Source: an uncultured Bacteroidales bacterium (GTDB taxonomy: Bacteria; Bacteroidota; Bacteroidia; Bacteroidales; UBA3824). From it: a stretch of DNA of 34,841 bases. The position numbers and the translations under genes were made by a program. Shown piece by piece: positions 17,226 to 25,217 of this stretch. Location of the stretch: NCBI GenBank assembly GCA_905233995.1, contig CAJOGF010000021.1, forward strand, positions 1-34,841, given 5' to 3'. Every line of letters begins with the position of its first letter. The stretch's first letter is position 1. The notes under the pieces were generated by a model that made no database searches, was not told the origin of the DNA, and saw nothing but the letters and a program-made list of their open reading frames with translations.

Positions 17226-18398
17226 TCAATACAATAACCCAAAAATCCATAGCGGTATTTTGTTACCGAAACCAGTTTCGATGTTATCGCTTACAACAAA
17301 ACTTTGTTCTATGTTTTTGATTTGTGAAAACTTTTTCTTTTTACCGCCTACTTCAAATAGCCATTTGCCATCAACTGCTAAATCTCCTTGTTCTGGCATG
17401 TGAAAGGTATGTTCTGAGCATAGTTGTGAGGCAAGAAAAGTTTCTCGCATTGTGCCTAAATCAATATTTGAAGACAACGCGTACATTAGGTTTGTGTTAT
17501 AAAAAAGTATTTTTTCGGGTTTTGTGAGCGTTCTCATGCCAGTTTCTGCTGAATTAAGTCTGCGAATTAGTGCTGCTTTATCCATCAAGTCAATTAACTT
17601 TAGTGCATTGTTTCTTGATGCCTGCAAAGCGTTACAAAGTGTTGAGATGTTGAGTGTATAAGGAGTTGATTCTGCTAAAATTCCCAAAAGTTGTTTTGCT
17701 TTGTATATCGAATCGTATTCTATGCTACTCACTCAGGGAATTTCGCTTACAAGTAGACGGTCGTAAAATCCATCTCCTTCTTCACGATAAAATGGATAAT
17801 AACCCGATTTGAGATAATTGTCAAAATATTGTAATACTTTAATTTTTGAGGTTATTTCGGTTGCTATTTTGAAGTGGTTTTGTAAAATATTTTCAAGACC
17901 AAAAAACTGTAAATCAGCAATTCTTTCCAATTTTAAATATTCTCTGAATGATAATCCTTCCATGTTGTATGCCCTATAACGTCTTGACAAATCCGCTGTT
18001 ATATTTTCTGTCATTTTTAGCATTGAAGAGCCTGTTACTACAACATGAAGTTTTGGAAATGAATCGTATATATTCTTGATTTCTTGTTGCCAATTTTTGT
18101 ACTTGTGAACTTCATCTAAAAAAATGTGTGTACCACCATGAATATAGTGATATTCAGCCAAATCTAATATTGTGTGAGTTGAAAACCAAATGTTGTCTAA
18201 CGATGCGTAAAGTGCTTTTTCTGGATTAGGAAATGTTTTTTTTATGTGTTGTAATAGCATCGTTGTTTTTCCTACACCTTTGGCTCCTTTGATAACAACA
18301 AGACGGTTGTTCCAATCAATTTTAGAATACAAATATCTTAAAAAAGTAGTATCTGTTTCTGCTAATAATCTACTGTATGTTTGATAAATTTTGTCCAT
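17226..18398 (-). pseudogene. DUF4143 AAA+ ATPase interrupted by an in-frame TGA
   Basis: The reading frame from ATG 18398 encodes an N-terminal AAA+ domain with Walker A GAKGVGKT (38-45), Walker B THIFLDEVH and the sensor-like VVVTGSSMLK. It runs to RLLVSEIP and then meets TGA at 17735-17733. In the same frame immediately after, 168 codons encode the matching C-terminal half: a winged-helix region, then the DUF4143 nuclease-like domain with KPEKILFYNTNLMYAL, FEVGGKKK and a FGLLY end. Compared with my memory of the family, about eight residues before the stop are also missing. Both halves are otherwise well preserved, so the lesion looks recent. A GTG follows the stop and could restart translation. 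These ATPases are common multicopy Bacteroidota genes of uncertain role. Confidence 0.85.
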
Positions 18399-18421
18399 TT
18401 TTGTTAAAATTAATTGATATG

Positions 18422-18453
18422 CAAATGTATATTTTTTACTTTTGAAAAACAAA
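18422..18453 (-). promoter_or_regulatory. Promoter of the DUF4143 ATPase gene
   Basis: On the minus strand, TACATTTG (plus 18422-18429) and TTTG (plus 18450-18453) are spaced exactly 20 bp. One copy of the ACTTTTGAAA palindrome lies in the spacer. Confidence 0.72.
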
Positions 18454-18515
18454 TTTTGATACAATTTTTAACTTTAGAAAGTTAATTTTTTACATGACTT
18501 TTAACTTTTGAAAGT
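18438..18515. repeat. Three palindromic ACTTTwGAAAGT elements at 33-bp intervals
   Basis: The copies are centred at about 18443.5, 18476.5 and 18509.5. The two distal copies have perfect arms (TAACTTT/AAAGTTA and ACTTT/AAAGT). The promoter-proximal copy is imperfect in its right arm (ACTTTTGAAAA). The regular phasing of about three helical turns suggests an operator array for the adjacent promoter, but the binding protein is unknown. Confidence 0.6.
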
Positions 18516-18568
18516 AAAAAAACGTATTTTTATTGTTAAAAAGTTTAATAAAAAATTTTTATTCTAAA

Positions 18569-18600
18569 TTTAGTAAAATGAATTAGTTTTCATATCTTTG
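18569..18600 (+). promoter_or_regulatory. Promoter of glnS
   Basis: TATCTTTG at 18593-18600 is a perfect -7 box. At the 20-bp spacing the -33 position reads TTTA (18569-18572), one base off consensus. Confidence 0.65.
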
Positions 18601-18631
18601 CGTTTTAAAAAAAATAGAATTAAAAGCAGTC

Positions 18632-20368
18632 ATGGAAGAAAGTAAAAATTTTATTGAGCAGTTGGTAGAGAAAAACCTCGAAGAGGGTAAAAACGGTAAA
18701 CGTATTCAAACACGTTTCCCTCCAGAACCAAACGGCTATCTGCATATAGGACACGCAAAGGCTATCGCATTGGATTTTGGCATTGCTAAAAAATATGGTG
18801 GAGTCTGCAATCTACGTTTCGACGATACAAATCCAGTAAAAGAAGATACAGAATATATGGAAACCATAAAACGCGACATCGAGTGGCTTGGTTTTCAGTG
18901 GGGAAATATATATTACGCTTCTGACTATTTTCAGCAGTTATGGGATTTTGCCGTTGAATTAATCAAACGAGGGAAAGCCTATGTTGACCAGCAGTCGTCA
19001 GAGCAAATCGCCGAACAAAAAGGTTCTCCTACTCAGCCCGGTAAAGAAAGTCCTTTCAGAAATCGTCCTGTGGAAGAATCCCTTGCTTTGTTTGAAAAAA
19101 TGAACTCAGGAACTGTTCAACCCGGAACAATGGTTTTGCGTGCTAAAATCGACATGGCAAATCCTAATATGCACTTCCGTGATCCGATTATTTATAGGGT
19201 TTTGAACATTCCTCATTTGCGCACAGGAAACAAATGGAACGCTTATCCTATGTACGATTTTGCGCATGGTCAGAGCGACTATTTTGAAGGCGTAACACAT
19301 TCGCTTTGTACGCTTGAATTTGTGGTTCACCGTCCGCTTTACGATTTATTTATTGATTGGCTCAAAGAGGTTAGGGGAGAGGCTGATAATTTAGACGATA
19401 ACCGTCCGAGACAGACCGAGTTTAATAAACTCAATTTAAGTTATACTTTAATGAGTAAGCGTAACCTTTTGATTTTGGTAAAAGAGGGCTTGGTTGATAG
19501 TTGGAACGACCCTCGTATGCCTACGATTTGTGCTTTTCATCGTAGAGGGTATAGTCCAGAGTCAATTTTGAAGTTTATTGACAAAATCGGTTACACAACA
19601 TACGATGCTTTGAACGAGTTTGAACTCTTAGAAAGTACTGTCCGTGAAGATCTTAACGCTCGTGCAACGAGAGTTTCCTGTGTGCTTGATCCTGTAAAAC
19701 TTGTCATAACTAATTATCCTGAAAATCAAGTTGAACAGATGACCGCAATTGATAATCCCGAAGATGAAAACAGCGGTACACATATTGTTGAGTTCAGTCG
19801 TGAGCTTTGGATTGAAAGAGACGATTTTATGGAAGATGCTCCTAAAAAATTCCTTCGACTTGGTCCGGGCAAAGAAGTGCGCTTGAAAAATGCTTATATT
19901 ATAAAATGTCCTGAGCAGAATTTTTGTAAAAAGGACGAAAATGGCAATATAGTTGAAATATACGCTGAATACGACCCCGAAAGTCGTAGTGGTTCGGTGG
20001 GTGCTGATAGAAAAATCAAAGGTAAAACTTTGCATTGGGTAAGTTGCGCTCACGCTTTGAAAGCCGAAGTTCGCCTTTACGACCGTCTTTGGAAGGTTGA
20101 AAACCCAAGAGACGAAATGGCAAGGATTCAAAAGGAGCAGGGGTGCGAGGCGTTAGAGGCTATGAAACAAATGATTAATCCTGATTCTTTGAAAGTTTTG
20201 AAAGATTGTTATATTGAAAAATATGTTTCAACACTTGAACCTTTTCATTATTTGCAGTTTATTAGAATGGGTTATTTTAACATTGACCCCGACAGCACTA
20301 AGGAGCATTTGATTTTCAATCGTACTGTTACATTGAAAGACACATGGGCAAAAAATATAAATAAATAA
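18632..20368 (+). CDS. glnS: Glutaminyl-tRNA synthetase
   Basis: This enzyme directly charges tRNA-Gln with glutamine. The 578 aa are full length. The class I signatures are HIGH at 38-41 in PPEPNGYLHIGHAKA and MSKR at 274-277. Additional GlnRS landmarks are CNLRFDDTNPVKED, FAHGQSDYFEGVTHSLCTLEF and the two C-terminal beta-barrel anticodon-binding domains (about 335-560). Presence of glnS indicates the direct route rather than GluRS/amidotransferase for Gln, consistent with gltX also being present. It is bracketed by its own promoter and a strong terminator. Confidence 0.97.
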   Translation: MEESKNFIEQLVEKNLEEGKNGKRIQTRFPPEPNGYLHIGHAKAIALDFGIAKKYGGVCNLRFDDTNPVKEDTEYMETIKRDIEWLGFQWGNIYYASDYFQQLWDFAVELIKRGKAYVDQQSSEQIAEQKGSPTQPGKESPFRNRPVEESLALFEKMNSGTVQPGTMVLRAKIDMANPNMHFRDPIIYRVLNIPHLRTGNKWNAYPMYDFAHGQSDYFEGVTHSLCTLEFVVHRPLYDLFIDWLKEVRGEADNLDDNRPRQTEFNKLNLSYTLMSKRNLLILVKEGLVDSWNDPRMPTICAFHRRGYSPESILKFIDKIGYTTYDALNEFELLESTVREDLNARATRVSCVLDPVKLVITNYPENQVEQMTAIDNPEDENSGTHIVEFSRELWIERDDFMEDAPKKFLRLGPGKEVRLKNAYIIKCPEQNFCKKDENGNIVEIYAEYDPESRSGSVGADRKIKGKTLHWVSCAHALKAEVRLYDRLWKVENPRDEMARIQKEQGCEALEAMKQMINPDSLKVLKDCYIEKYVSTLEPFHYLQFIRMGYFNIDPDSTKEHLIFNRTVTLKDTWAKNINK

Positions 20369-20390
20369 GGAACTTTTTCCCTAAAAATTC

Positions 20391-20426
20391 AAAAGTCCGA
20401 TTTTTTTTTGACATCGGACTTTTTTT
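20391..20426. terminator. Terminator between glnS and the TPR regulator gene
   Basis: AAAGTCCGAT (from 20392) pairs with ATCGGACTTT (20413-20422) and is followed by further Ts. It lies between convergent genes and can work in both directions. Confidence 0.88.
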
Positions 20427-20431
20427 GGTTT

Positions 20432-22003
20432 TTAGCGGATAGTAATAGATTTTTTACGTTTTTTCTCAATGCGACTACGATAGGAGGCTAAAGAATTTTT
20501 GTCGATTACAAGACGGTCTGCAATTAAATCATCATTAATATGCATTTCTTTTTGAAGCAAATATACTATTTGAAGCGGTGACAAATTGTCGTAAAACTCA
20601 TTTAGACTTGTTAAAAAAGAAAAGTATTCTAATTTACAATAATTTATGTATTCAATGAAATCATTATTTGTCCATTTCCCAAAATTACCACCGCATTCAA
20701 TTCCATAAAACAATTCTTTACCTCTTTTAAAAGGCAGCATGTATTTTTCAAGTTGCTTTTCAAGTTGTTTTTTGACTTCAACCGTATTAGCGTTTGCATT
20801 TATTTTCGATTGTAATTCTTTTATATGAAGTTGATACTCTGAAATTGTTTTGTCTTTTTTGACCTTTTTTAATTTTGAATAAATTACATAAACAATTGAA
20901 ATGAAAAAAATTACAACTGCTATTATCGAAATAATATAAATTTTTAAATGCCAAATCTCTGTCTCTTTCTGAATTTCAGCAATATGCTGAAAATTTAGCG
21001 TTTTGTCATTTATAAAATCTTCATTTCTTAAATCTTTTTCTTTGATTATTTCGGACATGAATTTGTAAACTAACTTTGCATCATTATTCTTTACTGCCGA
21101 AGATGATAGTCGCTCAAGCAGTTTAATTTTTGGTTCTGGAATTTCACATTTTAAAACCTCGTCAATCATTTTTGAAGCATTAACAGAATCACCTCTGCTT
21201 AAATAAATTTCCGCTAACGCTCCACAAGTTTGAGGTATTAAATAATTGTCCAAAGCCTTTTTATAAAAAGAAAATGCCTTTTCAATGTCTATTTCATACA
21301 GCGCATCACCTAAACAATTATAAAAAAAAGCCAAATCTTCCGTATTATCTATTGCATTTAACAATGGAACAAATTTTAACGCATAAATGCGCATACTATC
21401 TTTTTGATTTAAATCCATGTATGAATTAGCAATGCTCAAATAACTGTATGCTAACTCTTTGTCTGAATGTATTAATCGTGCATATTCACTTTCTTTTTTT
21501 GCATATTGTAGTGCTTTTTCAAATTCTCGCGCCTGAGCATTATAAAAAGATAATTTCATATATACCTTATGTTGCAAACTTGCATCATTTAGTTTATTTG
21601 CAAGATATTCAGCTTCTTTAATTGCAAAAATTGCCTCCTTATATTGTTCATTAGTGTAGAGAATTTCTGCTTTATAGAAATAAGAATTGGTAAGTTTATG
21701 ATAATCATTGGTTTTCTTAAAGAAATTAATAGCAACATCAATTAGAGAACAATCTTTAATGTCATCATATCGTAAATATTCAAGTTTTGTTTTCAATAAA
21801 GCAAAATATGCATTTTCATAATCATTTTTTTTTCTTTTTTCAATATTAGAGATTATGGTACTTGCGGCTTGTAATTGTTCTTGCACAAGCAAAGAATCTG
21901 CAAGTATAAGTTCATTTGTAATGTCAGAATGTTTTTCCCGACACGAAAACATAGAAATACAAATCACCCAAAAAACAATCAATGATAAAACCGAATATTT
22001 CAT
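20432..22003 (-). CDS. Membrane-tethered TPR protein with C-terminal helix-turn-helix
   Basis: I choose ATG 22003 (523 aa), because the earlier TTG at 22051 lies in the promoter. The N-terminus is a lipoprotein-like signal ending in MFSC. About ten helix pairs follow (residues 30-360) with TPR spacing (for example YFYKAEILYTNEQYKEAI, AYSYLSIANSYMDL, FYNCLGDALYEI). A single transmembrane helix (about 365-390) is followed by a coiled coil and a C-terminal domain in which LSPLQIVYLLQ, DDLIADRLVID and NSLASYRSRIEKKRKK read as a LuxR-like helix-turn-helix. This is the known Bacteroidota layout of an extracytoplasmic TPR sensor joined to a cytoplasmic DNA-binding domain. It is divergent from a three-gene envelope cassette that it may control. 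Confidence 0.82.
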   Translation of the reverse strand: MKYSVLSLIVFWVICISMFSCREKHSDITNELILADSLLVQEQLQAASTIISNIEKRKKNDYENAYFALLKTKLEYLRYDDIKDCSLIDVAINFFKKTNDYHKLTNSYFYKAEILYTNEQYKEAIFAIKEAEYLANKLNDASLQHKVYMKLSFYNAQAREFEKALQYAKKESEYARLIHSDKELAYSYLSIANSYMDLNQKDSMRIYALKFVPLLNAIDNTEDLAFFYNCLGDALYEIDIEKAFSFYKKALDNYLIPQTCGALAEIYLSRGDSVNASKMIDEVLKCEIPEPKIKLLERLSSSAVKNNDAKLVYKFMSEIIKEKDLRNEDFINDKTLNFQHIAEIQKETEIWHLKIYIISIIAVVIFFISIVYVIYSKLKKVKKDKTISEYQLHIKELQSKINANANTVEVKKQLEKQLEKYMLPFKRGKELFYGIECGGNFGKWTNNDFIEYINYCKLEYFSFLTSLNEFYDNLSPLQIVYLLQKEMHINDDLIADRLVIDKNSLASYRSRIEKKRKKSITIR

Positions 22004-22020
22004 ATTCCATATTTTTGTTG

Positions 22021-22052
22021 CAAAAATAGGAAAAAAGGGTATAAAAAACAAA
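22021..22052 (-). promoter_or_regulatory. Promoter of the TPR regulator gene
   Basis: On the minus strand, TATTTTTG (plus 22021-22028) and TTTG (plus 22049-22052) are spaced 20 bp. The ATG lies 17 bp further downstream. Confidence 0.75.
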
Positions 22053-22098
22053 TGTTAAAATTCATTTTTAAGTATTATATAATTTACTAAAATAAAAG

Positions 22099-22116
22099 TA
22101 TGACAGCAGTGTCATA
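22099..22116. promoter_or_regulatory. Inverted repeat, candidate operator
   Basis: TATGACAgcagTGTCATA has perfect 7-bp arms around a 4-base centre. It lies in the divergent control region between the TPR-HTH regulator and the envelope cassette, about 65 bp upstream of the cassette's -7 box. Confidence 0.5.
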
Positions 22117-22180
22117 GATACATTGCGATAGTGTAAACTACTTATTTACAAAAACTTATTTATTATGTAAAGTTTTCGTA

Positions 22181-22188
22181 TAATTTTG
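22181..22188 (+). promoter_or_regulatory. -7 box of the envelope cassette
   Basis: TAATTTTG matches the -7 consensus. No good TTTG lies 20 bp upstream, so the promoter may need an activator. Confidence 0.55.
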
Positions 22189-22252
22189 CCTATAAAATAA
22201 TTAAAAAAAGCCCAATAATTTTGCAATGTCAAATTAAAAGTGGAATATAACT

Positions 22253-22642
22253 ATGAAAGTATTAAAATTTTTAGGCGTTTTAACAACGCTAATATTTATT
22301 TCAAATTCAGAGGCAAATGCCCAATGTTTAAGTAAAAAATATATACCTACACGTCCAGATAGGCGACCAAGCAGAAATGTAGCACACCAAAGAAATATAA
22401 AGCAGCCGTCTGTAAACGTTTCTTATGATGCCATGACGACAATTTTGAATGTAGATTTTCCTGCTAATTCTTTAGGCGGAATAGTTGAAGTATTTAAAAA
22501 CGGTTCAAGAATTGGCGCAATGACTTCAGGCGCAGGAACAACCTTTGGTTGTGTGCTTATGGATTATGGCGTTGGGCAATATAGTGTAATAGTTACTCAC
22601 GGTAATACCGTATTGTATTCCAAAAATATTGAAGTAAAGTAA
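22253..22642 (+). CDS. Small secreted beta-sandwich protein (DUF3244-like)
   Basis: The protein has 129 aa. A signal peptide (MKVLKFLGVLTTLIF) ends near ANAQ, about residue 24. A short basic low-complexity linker with PTRPDRRPSRN follows. The remaining 75 residues form alternating strands (PSVNVSYDAMTTILNVDF, GIVEVFKNG, QYSVIVTHGNTVLYSKNIEV), a pattern like the DUF3244/Por-secretion-type small beta domains of Bacteroidota. The mature protein keeps two cysteines, one of them two residues after the likely cleavage site. The resemblance is by pattern only and the function is unknown. It is the first gene of the cassette, 27 bp before the lipoprotein gene. Confidence 0.7.
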   Translation: MKVLKFLGVLTTLIFISNSEANAQCLSKKYIPTRPDRRPSRNVAHQRNIKQPSVNVSYDAMTTILNVDFPANSLGGIVEVFKNGSRIGAMTSGAGTTFGCVLMDYGVGQYSVIVTHGNTVLYSKNIEVK

Positions 22643-22669
22643 AATTTTAACTTATAAATATTAAATAAA

Positions 22670-24169
22670 ATGAAAAAATTATGTTATTATGCAGTAGCGG
22701 CAACGATGTTTTTAGCCGCCTGCAACGAATCGCTTAATGAAGCAACAGAAGTAGAAAAAGATTCTAACGAATCAAATGTAGAACAAATTTCAAACAAATC
22801 GCATTGGGGCAACAAAATAGAAGACCCTTACACCGTTGACCATATGCGTTTGGCATTTAAAGAATTGATGAAAAAAAATAATTCTTTGTCAAAAGCAGGT
22901 GTTAGTGTTGAACAAATAGAGCCTACGCATTTGCATTTAAAATTTATTCCAAAGAACGAAGAAGAGTATGATTTGTTAGAGAAAGATACAATATTAAATG
23001 TTGTTCCTATTCCGTTTGACTACGATTTGGAAGGTTTTGATGGCATTTACAGAGATCCTGAATGTCCTGAGGGGCAACCAACTTATCAATATGCAGTTGT
23101 AAGACTTAATCATAAACTTCCAAATGTAGAGTATATTGTTCTTGATAGTTTGTTTATGCCTTTTGAAGATGACTACGATCAAGAAACAATATCTAAAAAA
23201 GCCGGCTTTAAACGAATTTGGGACGATTTGGAATTGGAATCTATAAAACTGACGGGAAATTTCAATGAAGAAGATTATATTCCACCATCACTCAGTAAAA
23301 GATATTATCCCAATGGAAAAGTGGAATATACTGACGATTATATAGGTAAAGTTGGTGTTCCAAATGCAAAAATACACGTAAATTTTAGTACACATAGTCA
23401 TAATGGTTATACAAATAGTGACGGAACATTTAAAATTAATGGTAGATTTTCATATAAAGTTCATTTTCATGTGTACTTTAAAAATAATGATTGTGCAATA
23501 TATAATGGATTACGTGCGTATGAACAATATGAGGCGGCTTCGTATAGTGGAGGTCGTATGATAACTTGTAATAATTTTCATATTGATGAATCATTGGACA
23601 AAAAAGCGGCTGCAACAATGCATATGGCAGGATATAATTATGTTAATAATCTCTTAAATATAAAACAACGACTTGATAATGGTCCAATTAAACTTTGTAT
23701 GGACTATAATAATAGTAATCCATCAATGCATTTTTGGTATAGAAATAGTGGTAATATAGTTGATTTAGTAAATATTATACGAGATAGAAGAAGAGAATTT
23801 GGAGCTGCGATAAATGCAATTACAGGATTAATGTTAGAATGTTATAGCAAAGATCATTATATATCAAATTATGATACTTTGTTGCAAGAAAACTGGAGAG
23901 CATGTGTAGAACAAGCAATAACGGCAAAATATTATAAGAATTATACATCATCATCATTTGAAGCTTATAATAAAACAACACGAGGATTGTTTATTGAATT
24001 AATGAATAGAGGTTATTCTTTATATACATTGGAAAGTAATATGAAAAAAATTGCTAAATTGGAAGATAAAAAACAATGGGATTCTTTCAAAGAGTCTCTA
24101 AAAAATGGACGTTCAAATTCAGAAAGAGCAACTTTGGATAATTTATTTAATTATTGGAGAAAAAAATAA
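22670..24169 (+). CDS. Large Bacteroidota lipoprotein with a carboxypeptidase-regulatory-like domain
   Basis: The protein has 499 aa. The signal peptide ends in the lipobox LAAC (Cys18), followed by a Glu/Asn-rich linker, so it is probably anchored to the outer membrane. Residues 50-185 match a family I recall only as uncharacterised Bacteroidota lipoproteins (THLHLKFIPKNEEEYDLL, PTYQYAVVRLNHKLPNVEYIVLDSLF). Around residues 215-270 the segment VPNAKIHVNF-THSHNGYTNSDGTFKING resembles a carboxypeptidase-regulatory/CNA-B-like beta domain. The C-terminal 220 residues are novel to me and contain AATMHMAGYNY, which looks like part of a metallopeptidase-like helix but lacks HExxH. The second half is strikingly AT-rich with many ATA and AGA codons, unlike the housekeeping genes. 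Confidence 0.75.
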   Translation: MKKLCYYAVAATMFLAACNESLNEATEVEKDSNESNVEQISNKSHWGNKIEDPYTVDHMRLAFKELMKKNNSLSKAGVSVEQIEPTHLHLKFIPKNEEEYDLLEKDTILNVVPIPFDYDLEGFDGIYRDPECPEGQPTYQYAVVRLNHKLPNVEYIVLDSLFMPFEDDYDQETISKKAGFKRIWDDLELESIKLTGNFNEEDYIPPSLSKRYYPNGKVEYTDDYIGKVGVPNAKIHVNFSTHSHNGYTNSDGTFKINGRFSYKVHFHVYFKNNDCAIYNGLRAYEQYEAASYSGGRMITCNNFHIDESLDKKAAATMHMAGYNYVNNLLNIKQRLDNGPIKLCMDYNNSNPSMHFWYRNSGNIVDLVNIIRDRRREFGAAINAITGLMLECYSKDHYISNYDTLLQENWRACVEQAITAKYYKNYTSSSFEAYNKTTRGLFIELMNRGYSLYTLESNMKKIAKLEDKKQWDSFKESLKNGRSNSERATLDNLFNYWRKK

Positions 24170-24176
24170 TAATTTT

Positions 24177-24207
24177 ATGGTCTTATAGATTTTTTTGTCT
24201 ATACCAT
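24177..24207 (+). terminator. Possible hairpin between the lipoprotein and barrel genes
   Basis: ATGG...TATAGA (24177-24189) can pair with TCTATA.CCAT (24198-24207) across a T-rich loop, with a bulge. It lacks a T tract, so it may stabilise or attenuate the message rather than end it. Confidence 0.3.
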
Positions 24208-24221
24208 TAATTAATTAAACT

Positions 24222-24863
24222 ATGAGAAAAATAACATTATTATTAATTATGCTTGGAACAATGCTTTCAGGCTTTGCACAGACAAGATTAGGTTTTCGCG
24301 CTGGATATAATTTTACAACAATCACAAGAATTGCAGATTTTGGATTAGATGATGATCGTTATACGGATTTTGATTGGAAATCGTCTGTAAATTTTGGTGT
24401 TGTAGTAGATTTAAGAAAAAGTCAAAAATTTGTATTTAGACCGGGTATTTATTATTCTTGTAAGGGTTTTAAAATTGACGATGAAGTTTTTCCAAAAACA
24501 AATTTAAATTATTTAGAAATGCCTTTGTTAGCGGTTTTTCAACAGCCAATAAAGGATAAAATAATCCTTGAAATTCAAGTTGGACCATATTTCGCATACG
24601 GCATAGGCGGTAAATATGAGTATGAAGAAAATATTGTAAAAAATAACAAAGGAGAGTTTGTAGGTGTTTATACCAAATACAAATCCTTTAAGGATGAAGA
24701 CGTTATTCAACCATATAGAAGATTTGATTTCGGAATTAATGCAGGACTTGGAATCAATTATAACCATTTCTATCTTGGCGCATCATACGAAATTGGATCT
24801 TATCAAGTGCAGTATCGTGCAACAAATCATTGTTTTTCATTAAACGTTGGTTATAATTTTTAA
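24222..24863 (+). CDS. PorT-like outer-membrane beta-barrel protein
   Basis: The protein has 213 aa with a signal peptide cleaved near SGFAQ (about residue 20). The mature part is a run of amphipathic strands (TRLGFRAGYNFTTI, FGVVVDLRKSQKFVFRPGIYYSCKGF, YLEMPLLAVF, EIQVGPYFAYGIGGKY, FDFGINAGLGINYN, FYLGASYEIG) and ends in the aromatic-rich FSLNVGYNF typical of barrel C-termini. The LNYLEMPLL motif is common in the PorT/OMP_b-brl_2 family of Bacteroidota. It is the last gene of the cassette and is followed by a strong terminator. By inference it may give an outer-membrane partner to the lipoprotein upstream. Confidence 0.85.
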   Translation: MRKITLLLIMLGTMLSGFAQTRLGFRAGYNFTTITRIADFGLDDDRYTDFDWKSSVNFGVVVDLRKSQKFVFRPGIYYSCKGFKIDDEVFPKTNLNYLEMPLLAVFQQPIKDKIILEIQVGPYFAYGIGGKYEYEENIVKNNKGEFVGVYTKYKSFKDEDVIQPYRRFDFGINAGLGINYNHFYLGASYEIGSYQVQYRATNHCFSLNVGYNF

Positions 24864-24905
24864 AAATTAGAAATAAAAGGAATAAAAACAAACAAACTAA
24901 TTTTC

Positions 24906-24941
24906 AACTTTTCGGGACTTAAAATTCTTTCCCGAAAAGTT
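24906..24941 (+). terminator. Strong terminator closing the envelope cassette
   Basis: AACTTTTCGGG (24906-24916) pairs perfectly with CCCGAAAAGTT (24931-24941), followed by a T tract. Confidence 0.92.
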
Positions 24942-25023
24942 TTTTATTTTATTTTGTTATTGATGTGTGTCAGGATAATAAAAAAAACTTCAAAAAAAAT
25001 TTTTTTGTTTAAAAAAAAGGTTA

Positions 25024-25031
25024 TACCTTTG
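25024..25031 (+). promoter_or_regulatory. -7 box of tRNA-Gln
   Basis: TACCTTTG ends 28 bp before the tRNA. A TTTG at 25004-25007 is only 16 bp upstream, so the -33 box is uncertain. Confidence 0.55.
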
Positions 25032-25059
25032 CGCTGTCTTAGAAAAAAGATAGTTTTAT

Positions 25060-25132
25060 TGCCCAATGGTGTAATTGGCAACACGTCTGACTCTGGATCA
25101 GGAGAGTTCAGGTTCGACCCCTGATTGGGCAA
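25060..25132 (+). tRNA. tRNA-Gln (anticodon CTG)
   Basis: The cloverleaf is complete: acceptor TGCCCAA/TTGGGCA, D stem GTGT/ACAC, anticodon stem TCTGA/TCAGG with loop CTCTGGA (anticodon CTG at 25093-25095), T stem TCAGG/CCTGA with TTCGACC, and discriminator A. CCA is not encoded. Confidence 0.95.
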
Positions 25133-25142
25133 CTAAGGGTTT

Positions 25143-25182
25143 TAAACAGGTAAATCAAATGTTTTGGTTTCCTGTTTTTTTT
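25143..25182 (+). terminator. Terminator after tRNA-Gln
   Basis: AAACAGG (from 25144) pairs with CCTGTTT, and the inner bases pair imperfectly. Eight or more Ts follow. Confidence 0.6.
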
Positions 25183-25217
25183 ATGTATATTAGCCCCTGA
25201 AAAAAAACAAAAATAAT

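Noticed and set aside
17733..17735. TGA read as an amino acid (recoding or alternative code)
   Set aside because: Several intact genes here end in TGA (for example those at 12120, 12869 and 17226) and Trp is TGG throughout; no selenocysteine context is seen.
19628..20131. 167-codon minus-strand ORF opposite glnS
   Set aside because: Shadow of the glnS C-terminal domains with no promoter or family features.
23590..23660. Metallopeptidase active site in the lipoprotein (MHMAGYNY region)
   Set aside because: No HExxH or other complete zinc-binding motif.
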